Origin: a beta proteobacterium AAP65
GTDB taxonomy: Bacteria > Pseudomonadota > Gammaproteobacteria > Burkholderiales > Burkholderiaceae_C
Length of the DNA: 64,000 nt
Assembly: GCA_001295865.1 (NCBI GenBank)
Contig: LJHW01000029.1
Location: 1 to 64,000, forward strand
Direction: 5' to 3'
In this document: in pieces, positions 42,370 to 51,905 of the stretch
How positions within the stretch are numbered: the first letter of the stretch is position 1
Layout of the letters: each line of letters starts with the position of its first letter
Translations under genes and position numbers: made by a program
The notes under the pieces: model-generated
The model's input: only the letters and a program-made list of their open reading frames with translations
The model's database searches: none
What the model was told of the DNA's origin: nothing

Positions 42370-43800
42370 TCAGAGCTGGCGTGTGCGCGCCAGCGGCGGG
42401 TTGCGCTCGAAGTAGCGCTGGATGCCCGCAGCCAGCGCCTCCACCAGGCGCGCGCGGTAGGCCGGGTCGCGCAGCTGGGCTTCTTCTTCCGGGTTGGAGA
42501 TGAAGGCCGTTTCCACCAGGATGCTGGGGATGTCGGGCGCCTTCAGCACGGCAAAGCCGGCTTGCTCTACCCGCGGCTTGTGCAGGCGGCCCACGCGGCC
42601 CATGCGCGTGAGCACTTCCTGCCCGAGCTTGAGGCTGTCCTTGATCTGCGCGGTGGTGCTCATGTCGAGCAGGGCGCCCAGCACCTGGCGGTCGCGCACG
42701 TTGGCGATGTTCACGCCGCCCACCTGGTCGGCCTGGTTCTCGCGCTGCGCCATCCAGCGTGCGGCGGTGCTGGTGGCGCCGCGCGTGGACAACGCAAAGA
42801 CGCTGGCACCCCGCGCCTCGGGGCGGAAGAAGGCGTCGGCGTGGATGCTGACGAACAGGTCTGCCTGCACACGCCGCGCCTTGCGCACCCGCTCTTGCAG
42901 CGGCACGAAGAAGTCACCATCGCGCGTCATCATCACGCGCATGCCGGGCAGCGCGTTGAGCTTCTCGCGCAGGGCCAGGGCCACGGCCAGCACCACGTCT
43001 TTTTCGCGCAGGCCGGTGGGGCCGATGGCGCCCGGGTCTTCACCGCCGTGGCCGGGGTCGAGCGCGACGATGATGAGCCGCTCGACGCGCCGGCGTTCGC
43101 TGGCCGTGGGCGCCGCGGCACTGGCGGCGGGTGCGGATGCTGCGGCTGCCGAGGCCGGCCGCGCAGGGGCGGGCGAGGATGCGGAGGGCGCTTCTGGTGC
43201 CGCTGTGCCGCCCATCGCCACGCGCGACGATGCCGCTGCCGGGCCCGGTTTTTCGATGCGCGCGATCAGCTCTCCCAGCACGTCATGCGCGGCGGTGGCG
43301 GCGCGTTGGCTGGCGTCTTCGCGCTCGCGCACCAGCGCCAGCAGGGGGTCGACCTCCTGCACCGGGTAGAGGTCGAAGACCAGCCGTTGCTGGTAGTTGG
43401 CCACCGGCGCCAGTGCAAACTGCTGCGGCCGCACGGCCTGCTTCAGATCGAAGACCAGGCGCACCACACGCGGCTGGTACTGGCCCACCCGCACACGCTC
43501 GATGTAGGGGTCGTCGGGCTGCACCTGCCCCACCAGCTCGCGCAGTGCGGTGTCCAGGCCCAGGCCGTCGATGTCGACCACCAGCCTGTCGGGGCCTTCC
43601 ACCAGCTGGTGGCTGGCGTTCAGCGGCTGGTCGGATTCGATGGTGACGCGCGTGTAGTCACGCGCCGGCCAGACCCGCACGGCCACGATGGCGGCACCGA
43701 AGGCCAGCTGCGGCGCGCTCAGCACCAGCACCAGCGCGCCCCCGGCCTGCAGGGCACGGCGGCGACCGGCTTCGGTGGGCTGCAGCGGGGGGCGGGCCAT
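42370..43800 (-). CDS. amiC: N-acetylmuramoyl-L-alanine amidase (AmiC-like)
   Basis: A 476-residue periplasmic zinc amidase that cuts between N-acetylmuramic acid and the peptide during daughter cell separation. A twin-arginine-like leader (GRRRALQAGGALVLVLSAPQLAFGA) is followed by an AMIN domain (about residues 35-140, WPARDYTRVTIESDQPLN), an Ala/Pro linker and the amidase domain: IIVALDPGHGGEDPGAIGP with zinc ligands His and Glu, LFVSIHADAFF with the third, and ILVETAFISNPEEE with the catalytic Glu. The start at ATG 43800 is set by the leader. It follows tsaE with 5 bases between, in the conserved tsaE-amiC order. Confidence 0.92.
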   Translation of the reverse strand: MARPPLQPTEAGRRRALQAGGALVLVLSAPQLAFGAAIVAVRVWPARDYTRVTIESDQPLNASHQLVEGPDRLVVDIDGLGLDTALRELVGQVQPDDPYIERVRVGQYQPRVVRLVFDLKQAVRPQQFALAPVANYQQRLVFDLYPVQEVDPLLALVREREDASQRAATAAHDVLGELIARIEKPGPAAASSRVAMGGTAAPEAPSASSPAPARPASAAAASAPAASAAAPTASERRRVERLIIVALDPGHGGEDPGAIGPTGLREKDVVLAVALALREKLNALPGMRVMMTRDGDFFVPLQERVRKARRVQADLFVSIHADAFFRPEARGASVFALSTRGATSTAARWMAQRENQADQVGGVNIANVRDRQVLGALLDMSTTAQIKDSLKLGQEVLTRMGRVGRLHKPRVEQAGFAVLKAPDIPSILVETAFISNPEEEAQLRDPAYRARLVEALAAGIQRYFERNPPLARTRQL

Positions 43801-43805
43801 GGGGC

Positions 43806-44309
43806 TCAAAGCAGCGAGAGGCCGCGCGCCGTGCCAGCTTCCAGCCGCAGTGCCCGGCCGTCGCCTTCGACCGGCTCGATGTGCAGGCGCAGGTCGGCCA
43901 CGGGCAGCACGGCGGCTGCGTGTTCGGGCCATTCGGCCAGCTTGAGCCCGGGCGCAGCGTAGACCTCGCGGAAGCCGGCATCGGCCCACTCGCGAGGGTC
44001 GGTGAAGCGGTAGAAATCGAAGTGCGAGGCCGCGCCGCCGCCGGGCAGCGCGTAGCTCTCCATCACCGTGTAGGTGGGGCTCTTGACCCGGCCTTGCACA
44101 CCCAGCGCCCGCAGCAGGTGGCGCACGAAAGTCGTCTTGCCGGCGCCGAGCGGGCCGTACAGCTCGATGCAGGCGTTGCGCTGCGTGCCTTGCGAGCCGA
44201 GTGCTGCAGCCAGCCGCGCGGCGAAGGCGGCGCAGTCCCCTTCGTCGGCCCAGTGCAGCAGGCGGCTTCCTAGAATGGGGGCAGGGCTGACGGCAGGCGT
44301 GTGGTGCAT
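43806..44309 (-). CDS. tsaE: tRNA threonylcarbamoyladenosine biosynthesis ATPase TsaE
   Basis: A 167-residue small ATPase. The Walker A motif is ELYGPLGAGKTTFVRHLL near residue 56, SPTYTVMESY is the conserved switch region and HFDFYRFTDPREW the DFYRF-type block. With TsaB and TsaD it makes the t6A37 modification of tRNAs decoding ANN codons. Its start at ATG 44309 overlaps the divergent queG start (GTG 44301) by 9 bases, so both genes share a promoter region. It precedes amiC on the same strand. Confidence 0.93.
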   Translation of the reverse strand: MHHTPAVSPAPILGSRLLHWADEGDCAAFAARLAAALGSQGTQRNACIELYGPLGAGKTTFVRHLLRALGVQGRVKSPTYTVMESYALPGGGAASHFDFYRFTDPREWADAGFREVYAAPGLKLAEWPEHAAAVLPVADLRLHIEPVEGDGRALRLEAGTARGLSLL

Positions 44310-45395
44310 CAAGACGAAGAGCGGGCGCTGGAGCAAGAACGGGTGCAGCGCTTGCGCGGGTGGGGCCGCGAGCTGGGATTCTCCCAGATCGCCATCGCCG
44401 GCATCGATCTCTCCACGGCCGAAGCGGGGCTGCTCGCCTGGTTGCAGGCGGGCTTCCACGGCGGAATGGGCTACATGGCGGCGCACGGCCTCAAGCGCGC
44501 CCGGCCCGCCGAGCTGGTGCCCGGCACGCTGCGTGTGATCACCGCGCGCATGGACTACCTGCCGCGCGACACCCCCGCCACCTGGCTCGACGAAGAGGCG
44601 CAGGCCCTGCGCGATCCGCAGCGTGCGGTGGTGTCGCTCTACGCACGGGGCCGCGATTACCACAAGGTGCTGCGACAACGCCTGCAGCGCCTGGCCGAAC
44701 GCCTGGCGGCCGAGGTGGGCCCGCTGGGCCACCGCGTCTTCACCGATTCAGCGCCGGTGCTCGAGGTGGAACTGGCCACACGCGCCGGCCTGGCCTGGCG
44801 CGGCAAGCACACGCTGGCGCTGCACCGCGATGGCGGCTCGATGTTCTTCCTGGGTGAAATCTATGTCGACCTGCCACTGCCCGTCGATGGGCCGACCAGC
44901 GCGCATTGCGGCACCTGCACCGCCTGCCTGAGCGCCTGCCCCACGCAGGCCATCGTGGCGCCCTACAAGCTGGATGCGCGGCGCTGCATCAGCTACCTCA
45001 CCATCGAGCACGAAGGGGCCATCGCGCCTGGACTGCGGCCCCTGATGGGCAACCGCATCTACGGCTGCGACGACTGCCAGCTGGCCTGCCCGTGGAACAA
45101 GTACGCACAGCGCGCCACCTTGCCCGATTTCGACACGCGTGAGCCGCTCGGCAGCGCCACGCTGCTGCAGCTGTGGGCCTGGGACGAGGCCGAGTTCCTG
45201 CGCCGAACCGAGGGCAGTGCCATCCGCCGCATTGGCATCGCGCGTTGGCGGCGCAACCTGGCCGTGGCCCTGGGCAATGCGTGGCGCGAAACGGGTGAGG
45301 CGGCCCTGGCTGCTGCCTTGCAGGCGGCGCTGCCCAGTGCCGACGAGCTGCTGGCCGAACACATCCACTGGGCGCTGGCGCAGCGCCCGGCCTGA
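44301..45395 (+). CDS. queG: epoxyqueuosine reductase
   Basis: A 364-residue iron-sulfur, cobalamin-dependent enzyme that makes the last step of queuosine synthesis in tRNA. The two [4Fe-4S] motifs are CGTCTACLSACPTQAI with CISYLTIEH and CDDCQLACPWNK; the DxxxP and SLYARGRDYHKVL region belongs to the cobalamin-binding domain, and IEHEGAIAPGLRPLMGNRIYGC is a family block. It requires cobalamin, so the B12 uptake operon at 60250 onward serves it. The start is GTG 44301, with the divergent tsaE start 9 bases further inside. Confidence 0.93.
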   Translation: MVHQDEERALEQERVQRLRGWGRELGFSQIAIAGIDLSTAEAGLLAWLQAGFHGGMGYMAAHGLKRARPAELVPGTLRVITARMDYLPRDTPATWLDEEAQALRDPQRAVVSLYARGRDYHKVLRQRLQRLAERLAAEVGPLGHRVFTDSAPVLEVELATRAGLAWRGKHTLALHRDGGSMFFLGEIYVDLPLPVDGPTSAHCGTCTACLSACPTQAIVAPYKLDARRCISYLTIEHEGAIAPGLRPLMGNRIYGCDDCQLACPWNKYAQRATLPDFDTREPLGSATLLQLWAWDEAEFLRRTEGSAIRRIGIARWRRNLAVALGNAWRETGEAALAAALQAALPSADELLAEHIHWALAQRPA

Positions 45396-45411
45396 GCCAG
45401 GCGTGAAGGCC

Positions 45412-46317
45412 TCAGGCGGCCCAGGCCCGCCAGGCCGCCAGCCACAGCGGCAGGGCCACCATGCCGATCAGCGTGGACATCGTCACCAGCCCGGCCGTAT
45501 AGCCCCCATGCCCGCCCATGCGCACGGCCAGCACGTAAGCGCTGGAAGCGGTGGGCAGGGCCGCGAAAGCCACCACCACGGCCTGTTGCCCCGGCGGCAG
45601 GCCCAGGGCCACCACCAGCAGCACGGCAAAAGCCGGCAGCAAGGCGTGGCGTATGCCCAGCAGCGCCGCAGCCAGGCGCGGCGCTTCGCGCAACGCGCCG
45701 AGCTGCAGCCCCGCGCCCACGGCCATCAGGCCCAGCGGCAGCGCGGCGGCGCCGATGCGGGCCACGGTGGTGTCCAGCAGCGCCGGCAGGCGCAGGCCGA
45801 GGGCGTTGAAGAGCAGGCCGGCCACGGTGGCGATGATCAGCGGGTTGCGCGCCAGTTCGCGCAGGTAGCCCTGGCCGCCGTGGCGGGCCAAGGGCCACAC
45901 CGCGGCCACGTTGCACAGCGGCACGCACACCGACACCACCAGCGCCATCCACGCCAGGCCGGGCGGGCCGGCCAGGCGCTCGGCCAGCGCCAGTGCCACG
46001 TAGGAATTGAAGCGGAAGGCCGTCTGCGCGCCCGAGGCATGCAGGCGTGCATCCACCGCCGGCCACAGGCGCAGGCCGTAGGCCAGTAGCACGCCCAGCG
46101 CCACCACCGCCAGCGCACTGCCGGCCAGCGGCAAGGCGCTCGCCGGTGAGACCGGGTTGCGCACGATGGCCCCGAAGAGCAGGGCCGGGAACAGCAGCAG
46201 GTAAACCAGCCGCTCCACCGCATCCCACAGCGGACGGCCGAGGGCCGTGTAGCGGCACAGCAGGAAGCCCAGCAGGATGAGCGCGAAGTCGGGCAGCAAC
46301 AGCAAGGCGTCGGACAT
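45412..46317 (-). CDS. AEC family permease
   Basis: A 301-residue inner-membrane protein with about ten hydrophobic helices, in two halves of five (start MSDALLLLPDFALILLGFLL; second half LLFNALGLRLPALLDTTVARIGAAALPLGLMAVGAGLQLG). The pattern and length are of the auxin efflux carrier / AEC permease family, which includes malonate and other organic acid exporters (MdcF). The substrate cannot be predicted. It starts at ATG 46317 and converges with queG, whose stop is 16 bases away. Confidence 0.85.
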   Translation of the reverse strand: MSDALLLLPDFALILLGFLLCRYTALGRPLWDAVERLVYLLLFPALLFGAIVRNPVSPASALPLAGSALAVVALGVLLAYGLRLWPAVDARLHASGAQTAFRFNSYVALALAERLAGPPGLAWMALVVSVCVPLCNVAAVWPLARHGGQGYLRELARNPLIIATVAGLLFNALGLRLPALLDTTVARIGAAALPLGLMAVGAGLQLGALREAPRLAAALLGIRHALLPAFAVLLVVALGLPPGQQAVVVAFAALPTASSAYVLAVRMGGHGGYTAGLVTMSTLIGMVALPLWLAAWRAWAA

Positions 46318-46434
46318 GGGGCGCGAGTATCTGCGAGACGACCGGGCCCGCCGAACTGCGCGCCGGCGGCCATGTGCCGGGTGTCAGCGGCAGGTTTGAG
46401 AAACTTGTCAGCGTCCGAGGGCATCCAAACGCGC

Positions 46435-47034
46435 ATGACACTTCACAGACGCACCGTTCTCCTGGGCCTGCCGGCCTGCCTCCTGCTGCCGGCCGCGGCC
46501 TTGGCGCAGGCTCAGCCGGTCTGGGTGGAAGGGCAGGCCTTCGAACGCCGCATCACGCTGGCGGGCCAAGAACTTCTGCTCAACGGCACCGGGGTGCGGG
46601 CCGTGGCCTGGTTCAAGGGATTTGCGGCCGGCCTCTACCTGCGCGAAGCGGGGCGCACGGCAGCGCAGGTCCTGGCGCAAGATGGGCCCAAACGCCTGCA
46701 GTTGCGCCTGCTGCACGACGTGCCTGCCGAAGAGTTCATGAAGGCCTTCCGCAAGGGCATGAGCCGCAACGCGGCAGCGACGGAGTTGCCGGTGCTGGCG
46801 GCGCGCATGGACCTTTTTGCCAGGCAGGTGGCAGCACTGGGCAAGGTGCGCAAGGGCGACCGGGTCGACCTCGACCTCGAGCCGGGGCGAGGCACGGTCT
46901 TCAGCGTGAATGGCACACTCCGGGGCGAGGCGATCGTGGGGGACGACTTCTACGCCGCCTTGTTACGCAGCTTCGTGGGCGACAGGCCGTACGACAGCCG
47001 GCTCAAGGCGGGCCTGCTGGCGGGCGCATCCTGA
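46435..47034 (+). CDS. chalcone isomerase-like exported protein
   Basis: A 199-residue protein with an N-terminal twin-arginine-like leader ([28 protein letters not shown]), so it is exported. The body, [81 protein letters not shown], is the bacterial chalcone isomerase-like fold (open-faced beta sandwich), which in bacteria has no proven enzymatic role. The start at ATG 46435 is set by the leader. The Bug gene starts 85 bases later. Confidence 0.85.
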   Translation: MTLHRRTVLLGLPACLLLPAAALAQAQPVWVEGQAFERRITLAGQELLLNGTGVRAVAWFKGFAAGLYLREAGRTAAQVLAQDGPKRLQLRLLHDVPAEEFMKAFRKGMSRNAAATELPVLAARMDLFARQVAALGKVRKGDRVDLDLEPGRGTVFSVNGTLRGEAIVGDDFYAALLRSFVGDRPYDSRLKAGLLAGAS

Positions 47035-47119
47035 AGCACACCGAAGACCTCACCACGAAACCGGCCCGGCCTGTTCCACAAAGTCCAGCGCTGGCACCGT
47101 CCTGACGGAGACCGAATCC

Positions 47120-48097
47120 ATGCAACGCAAGACCTTCATCGGCCTGATGGGCCTGACGGCATTCACGCTGGCCCTGCCCTTGAGCGCCAGCGCCCAGGGC
47201 TATCCCAACAAGCCGGTGCGTCTGGTGGTGCCTTTTGCGCCCGGCGGCACCACCGACATCGTCGCGCGCGTGGTGGCTGAGAGGGCGCAGGCCGCCTTGG
47301 GTCAAACTCTGGTGGTCGAGAACAAGGCCGGCGGTGGCGGCTCCATCGGTGCGATGGAGGTCGTGCGTGCCGCGCCCGATGGCTACACCCTGGGCATGGC
47401 CACAGTGTCGACCACGGCGGCCAACCCCGCCATCAACAAGAAGATCGGCTACGACCCGCTGACCGACTTCACGCCCATCATCAACATCGCGGCCACGCCT
47501 AACGTGATCGCGGTGCACCCCAGCTTCCCGGCGCGCGACTACAAAGGCTTTCTGGCCGAGGTGAAGAAGAACCCGGGCAAGTACAGCTTCGCGAGTTCGG
47601 GCACTGGCGGCATCGGCCATCTGCAGATGGAGCTCTACAAGAGCCTGACCGGCACCTTCATCACGCACATTCCTTACCGCGGCGCGGGCCCGGCGTTGAA
47701 CGACACGGTCGCAGGCCAGGTGCCCATCATCTTCGACAATCTCCCCTCGGCGCTGCCCTTCATCAGGGACGGCCGGCTCATAGCCATCGTCGTCGCGGCG
47801 CCGCAGCCCTTGAGCCAGTTGCCCGGCGTGCCGACCTTCAAGCAGGTCGGTCTCGAGCCGGTGAACCGCATGGCTTACTACGGCGTTCTGGGCCCCAAGG
47901 GCATGCCCAAGGATCTTGTCGACAAGGTGGCAGCAGCCATCAAGAAGACCTCGGAACTGCCGGAGGTGAAAAAGCGCATCGAAGACACCGGCTCGCTGAT
48001 GATCCTGAACACGCCGGCTGAATTTGCCAACCAGATGCGCGCCGAGTTCGAGGTCTACAAGGGCGTGGTCGCCAAGCAGAAGCTCACGCTCGAGTGA
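47120..48097 (+). CDS. Bug/TctC family tripartite tricarboxylate transporter substrate-binding protein
   Basis: A 325-residue periplasmic binding protein. The signal peptide [27 protein letters not shown] is followed by [69 protein letters not shown] and [33 protein letters not shown], all strong family blocks. A GGAG site lies 9 bases before ATG 47120. It is an orphan: no TctA or TctB membrane subunit is nearby. It overlaps the start of xerD by 4 bases (stop at 48095-48097 within GTGA). Confidence 0.92.
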   Translation: MQRKTFIGLMGLTAFTLALPLSASAQGYPNKPVRLVVPFAPGGTTDIVARVVAERAQAALGQTLVVENKAGGGGSIGAMEVVRAAPDGYTLGMATVSTTAANPAINKKIGYDPLTDFTPIINIAATPNVIAVHPSFPARDYKGFLAEVKKNPGKYSFASSGTGGIGHLQMELYKSLTGTFITHIPYRGAGPALNDTVAGQVPIIFDNLPSALPFIRDGRLIAIVVAAPQPLSQLPGVPTFKQVGLEPVNRMAYYGVLGPKGMPKDLVDKVAAAIKKTSELPEVKKRIEDTGSLMILNTPAEFANQMRAEFEVYKGVVAKQKLTLE

Positions 48098-49005
48098 GTG
48101 CGGGCGCGGACGGTGCGGCGGTCGGCGGCGATGCACAGGCAGCCATCGACCGCTTCATCGACGCGCTCTGGATCGAAGACGGGTTGGCGCCGCTGACCCT
48201 GGCTGCTTACCGCCGCGATCTGGCGGCTTTTGCAGCGTGGCTGCAGCGGCCGCTGCCCAGCACACGCGAGCCCGACCTGCTGGCCTACATGGCCGAGCGC
48301 CACGCTGGCACCCGTGCCACCACGGCGAACCGTCGGCTCACGGTGTTCAAGCGTTACTTCCGCTGGGCGGCGCGTGAGCACCTGATCGACCAAGATCCCA
48401 CGCTGCGGCTGCAGGCCGCGCGGCAGGCGCTGCGTGTGCCCAAGACGCTGAGCGAAGCGCAGGTGGAGGCGCTGCTGCAGGCGCCGGATACCGAAACGGC
48501 ACTCGGCCTGCGCGACCGCGCGATGCTGGAACTGATGTACGCCAGCGGCCTGCGCGTGAGCGAGCTGGTCGGCCTCAAGACCGTGCAGATCAACCTCAAC
48601 GAAGCGGTGCTGCGTGTGATGGGCAAGGGCTCGCGCGAGCGCCTGGTGCCCTTCGGCGGCGAAGCGCAGGCCTGGCTGCAGCGCTACCTGGGCGGCGCGC
48701 GGGCGATCATTTCGGGCGGCGGCGCCAGCGACGCCCTCTTCGTCACGCGGCTGGGCGAAGGCATGTCGCGCCAGATGTTCTGGCGCTTGGTGAAACGCTA
48801 CGCCGTGCAGGCCGGCGTGCTGGCGCCCTTGTCACCGCACACGCTGCGCCACGCCTTTGCCACCCACCTGCTGAACCACGGGGCCGACCTGCGTGCAGTG
48901 CAATTGCTGCTGGGCCACGCCGACATCGGCACCACCACGATCTACACGCACGTGGCGCGTGAACGTTTGCGACAACTGCACGCGCAACACCACCCGCGCG
49001 GCTGA
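48094..49005 (+). CDS. xerD: tyrosine recombinase XerD
   Basis: A 303-residue site-specific recombinase. The N-terminal SAM-like domain ([32 protein letters not shown]) precedes the catalytic domain with Arg154 in [13 protein letters not shown], the His-Leu-Arg-His block [42 protein letters not shown] and the nucleophile Tyr284. With XerC it resolves chromosome dimers at dif with FtsK. The start at GTG 48094 overlaps the stop of the Bug gene, an unusual neighbour for xerD. Confidence 0.93.
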   Translation: MSAGADGAAVGGDAQAAIDRFIDALWIEDGLAPLTLAAYRRDLAAFAAWLQRPLPSTREPDLLAYMAERHAGTRATTANRRLTVFKRYFRWAAREHLIDQDPTLRLQAARQALRVPKTLSEAQVEALLQAPDTETALGLRDRAMLELMYASGLRVSELVGLKTVQINLNEAVLRVMGKGSRERLVPFGGEAQAWLQRYLGGARAIISGGGASDALFVTRLGEGMSRQMFWRLVKRYAVQAGVLAPLSPHTLRHAFATHLLNHGADLRAVQLLLGHADIGTTTIYTHVARERLRQLHAQHHPRG

Positions 49006-49020
49006 ACGCCGAACAAAGAA

Positions 49021-49048
49021 AAAGGCCGGTCTGGAGACCGGCCTTTTT
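49021..49048. terminator. bidirectional Rho-independent terminator between xerD and porin
   Basis: AAAGGCCGGTCT-GG-AGACCGGCCTTTTT: a perfect 9-base-pair stem (49024-49032 with 49035-49043), 2-base loop, preceded by A's and followed by T's, so it works for xerD on the plus strand and the porin on the minus strand. Confidence 0.88.
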
Positions 49049-49080
49049 GCTGAGAGCAACGGGGCGATGCCCCGCGGCGA

Positions 49081-50022
49081 TCAGAAGTTGTGGCGGATGC
49101 CGACGCCCAGAGCCGTCAGGTCGCCGGTGTAAGGCGTGAAGCGGCTGGCGCTGACCTTCGTGTAATGGCTGTGGATGCGGGTGCGCTTGCTCAGGTTGTA
49201 GTTGTAACCCAGCACCAGTTGCGTGGCATCGCTGTCGTTGACACGGCTGTAGTCGCCGGCCTTGCCGTAGCCCAGGTGGAACTCGCTGTTGCCCACGTTG
49301 TAGGCGCCGGTCAGGCGGAAGGTGGTGCGGCTGCCCAGGTTGGCGCCCCAGCCGTTCTTGTCCTTCTGGATGTAGGCGCCGCCAACGAAGGCACCGGCCG
49401 TGTACAGCGCGCGCACGGCGTACTGGTTGGCGCTGGCGTTGTTCTTCTCGTAGCCGAAGCCCAGGCTCAGGTCGCCCAGTTCGTAGGTGGCGGCCAGGTC
49501 CATGACCTTGCCACCAGCCGCGCCGCCCTCTTGGGCGCCGATGGCTGCGTGCAGCACCAGACCGCCGAGGCTGTTGGTGTTGTAGGCGATCTTGTTCTTG
49601 TTGTTGCCCAGGTAGGCGTACAGCGTGTCGGCCGACGTGCCGGTGTCGTGGTTGTTCATGCTGATGTAGTCAGCAGTCGCGTAGTAGGCCTCGCTCGTGA
49701 TGCGGCCGAGGCGCACGGTACCGAAACCACCGCTCAGACCGACCAGCGAGTCGCCGGCGTAGAAGTCGCCGGTGACAGTGCCGGTGTCCACGCTGAAGCG
49801 GTGCTCCAGCAGGAAGATGGCCTTCAGGCCACCGCCCAGATCTTCAACGCCCTTGAAGCCCAGGCGCGAAGCGTTGTTGACCAGTTCCTTGGTCTTCGAG
49901 CCAGCGCGGTCCAGCGACTCGGCGGTCACGTTCAGGCGGCCGTAGATGGTGACGCTGCTTTGCGCGAGGGCGCTACCGGCAGCCAGAGCCGACACGGCGG
50001 CAACAATCAGGGTCTTTTTCAT
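49081..50022 (-). CDS. Gram-negative porin (OmpC-like, Burkholderiales type)
   Basis: A 313-residue outer-membrane 16-stranded beta-barrel. The signal peptide MKKTLIVAAVSALAAGSALAQ is followed by SSVTIYGRLNVTAESLDRAGSKTKELVNNASRLGFKGVEDLGGGLKAIFLLEHRF, and the end is YTGDLTALGVGIRHNF with the final Phe typical of outer-membrane proteins. A GAGGAAA site lies close before ATG 50022, which fixes the start. Such porins are the main diffusion channels in this group. It stands alone with a terminator on its left. Confidence 0.94.
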   Translation of the reverse strand: MKKTLIVAAVSALAAGSALAQSSVTIYGRLNVTAESLDRAGSKTKELVNNASRLGFKGVEDLGGGLKAIFLLEHRFSVDTGTVTGDFYAGDSLVGLSGGFGTVRLGRITSEAYYATADYISMNNHDTGTSADTLYAYLGNNKNKIAYNTNSLGGLVLHAAIGAQEGGAAGGKVMDLAATYELGDLSLGFGYEKNNASANQYAVRALYTAGAFVGGAYIQKDKNGWGANLGSRTTFRLTGAYNVGNSEFHLGYGKAGDYSRVNDSDATQLVLGYNYNLSKRTRIHSHYTKVSASRFTPYTGDLTALGVGIRHNF

Positions 50023-50195
50023 GCGTTTCCTCACTAGATGGTTGCGATGCCGGGGGGCTGTGCCCTCTACCGACGACCAATGACAGTTTAGAGGCGAACT
50101 CCGGACAAACCCGCCCTCGGGTCAACGCGGATGCAGAAAGTGAGGTGCACCGCAGCATCCGCGCAACACTTCGCGTGGCGAAGCGTCTGGCGGTG

Positions 50196-50948
50196 TTACC
50201 GCCCGCGCAGGTGGGCCGGCGCTTCCAGGCGCCGCGCCAGCAAAGACAGCGTCAGCGTCAGCACGAGGTAGACCACCGAGATCGCGAGGTAGGGTTCCCA
50301 GTAGCGAGAGTAGGCGCCGGCCACGGTGCGCGCCGCCAGCGCCAGTTCGGCCAGGCCAATGGCCGAGACGAGCGAACTGTCCTTGATCAGCGTGACGCCT
50401 TCGTTCACCAGCGCCGGCACCATGCGCCGGAAGGCTTGCGGCAGGATGACGAAGCGCATGGCCTGCGTGTGGGTCAGGCCCATGCTGTACGCCGCTTGTG
50501 TCTGACCGCGATGGATGCTCTGGATGCCGGCGCGGAAGATCTCGCTGATGTAGGCGCCGGCGTTCAGGCTCAGCGCCACGCAGCCGGAGAAGAAGGCGCC
50601 GTGTTCCTGGCGGAAGCTGCGCGCCAGTTCACCCGAGAGCAGCAGCCCGTGATCGGGGTGCACCAGCGCCGGCATCAGCGCAAAGTGCACCAGCAGGATC
50701 TGCACGAACAGCGGTGTACCGCGGAAGAAGGTGACATACGCCACCGTGATGCCGCGGGCCACGCCGAGCAGCGCGCGCGCCAGGGCGTGGCGCGGGCGGG
50801 GGGCGTCTGACGAGGTGCTGACGAGGCCGAAACCCACGCCCAGCACCAGGCCCACCCCGATGGCGACCAGCGTCAGCTGGACCGTCATCCACAGGCCGCT
50901 GATGAACAGCGGCGTGTAGCCGGACAGGATCTCCCAGCGAAGATCCAC
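50196..50948 (-). CDS. amino acid ABC transporter permease
   Basis: A 250-residue inner-membrane permease of the His/Glu/Gln type. YTPLFISGLWMTVQLTLVAIGVGLVLGVGFGL begins the first helices, GAYISEIFRAGIQSIHRGQTQAAYSMGLTHTQAMRFVILPQAFRRMVPALVNEGVTLIKDSSLVSAIG is the inner-membrane component signature (EAA-type loop that touches the ATPase). It is transcribed with the binding-protein gene (27 bases upstream). The ATPase subunit is not in view on the left side; the porin follows. Confidence 0.92.
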   Translation of the reverse strand: MDLRWEILSGYTPLFISGLWMTVQLTLVAIGVGLVLGVGFGLVSTSSDAPRPRHALARALLGVARGITVAYVTFFRGTPLFVQILLVHFALMPALVHPDHGLLLSGELARSFRQEHGAFFSGCVALSLNAGAYISEIFRAGIQSIHRGQTQAAYSMGLTHTQAMRFVILPQAFRRMVPALVNEGVTLIKDSSLVSAIGLAELALAARTVAGAYSRYWEPYLAISVVYLVLTLTLSLLARRLEAPAHLRGR

Positions 50949-50975
50949 CGTCCGGTCCTTCTCTTGTCGAGTGCT

Positions 50976-51836
50976 TTACTTCGACGCGGCGGAGGCCGGC
51001 GCGGCGGCTTCGGCCTTGGCGGGCGGGGCGCCGAAGTACTTGGTGAAGATCTGGTCGTAGGTGCCGTCGGCCTTGATGTCGGCCAGGCCCTTGTTGATCT
51101 TCTCCAGCAACTCGGTGTTGCCCTTCTTCACGGCAATGCCGTACTGCTCGGGCACGAACTCCTGGTCGGCGACGGTCTTGAACTTGCCGCCCGGGTTGTT
51201 GGCCACGTAGTGAATGACCACGCCGTTGTCGGCCACCACGGCGTCGACACCACCGGCTTCCAGCTCTTTGAGCGCCAGCGGGGTGCTTTCGAAGCGCTTG
51301 ATGTTGGTGCTGGTCTTGCCTTGCAGCTTGGTGACGGCTTCGTCACCCGTGGTGCCGGTCTGCACGCCCACCTTCAGCTTCTTCAGATCGGCGAACTTGG
51401 CGACCTTGCTGGTCTCCTTGACGGCGATGAGCTGCTGCGCGTCGAAGTAGGGCGCGCTGAAGTCCATGGTGCCCTTGCGCTCTTCGGTGATGGTCACCGC
51501 CGAGACGACCATGTCGCGGTCGCCCTGGCCCAGGGCGTTGAAGATGCCTTCCCAGGGGGTGTTGACAAACTTCACCTCGAAACCGCCCTTGGCGGCGATG
51601 GCCTGCACCACCTCGATGTCGAAGCCGACGATCTCGCCCTTTTCGTTCTGGCTTTCGAAAGGCGCGTAGGCGGCGTCGGTGCCCACCACGTAGACCTTTG
51701 CGGGGGCCGGCGCCGAGGCTGCAGCCTCGGGGGCCGGCGCGGGCGCTTCTTCTTTCTTGCCGCAGGCGGCGAGCAGCAAGGCAGCGGCGCTGAGGCCGGC
51801 GATCTGGAGGAAACGGCGGGTCGACATCGGCTTCAT
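50976..51836 (-). CDS. amino acid ABC transporter substrate-binding lipoprotein
   Basis: A 286-residue binding protein of the family 3 type. Its N-terminus has a lipobox LLLAACGKK, so the mature protein begins with lipid-modified Cys, followed by a flexible Ala/Pro linker. The ligand-binding fold shows VVGTDAAYAPFESQNEKGEIVGFDIEVVQAIAAKGGFEVKF, VVSAVTITEERKGTMDFSAPYFDAQQLIAVK and VADQEFVPEQYGIAVKKGN. FDIEV and the SAPYFD block are typical of polar amino acid binders, here perhaps basic ones. The start at ATG 51836 (MKPMSTRRFLQ) was chosen; ATG 51827 is possible. It precedes its permease. Confidence 0.9.
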   Translation of the reverse strand: MKPMSTRRFLQIAGLSAAALLLAACGKKEEAPAPAPEAAASAPAPAKVYVVGTDAAYAPFESQNEKGEIVGFDIEVVQAIAAKGGFEVKFVNTPWEGIFNALGQGDRDMVVSAVTITEERKGTMDFSAPYFDAQQLIAVKETSKVAKFADLKKLKVGVQTGTTGDEAVTKLQGKTSTNIKRFESTPLALKELEAGGVDAVVADNGVVIHYVANNPGGKFKTVADQEFVPEQYGIAVKKGNTELLEKINKGLADIKADGTYDQIFTKYFGAPPAKAEAAAPASAASK

Positions 51837-51905
51837 GAGCGTCTGGGAGGGGTGGGGGATGAAGCGGCGAAGTGTAATGCTGCTACCGCACATGACGGCA
51901 AGATG

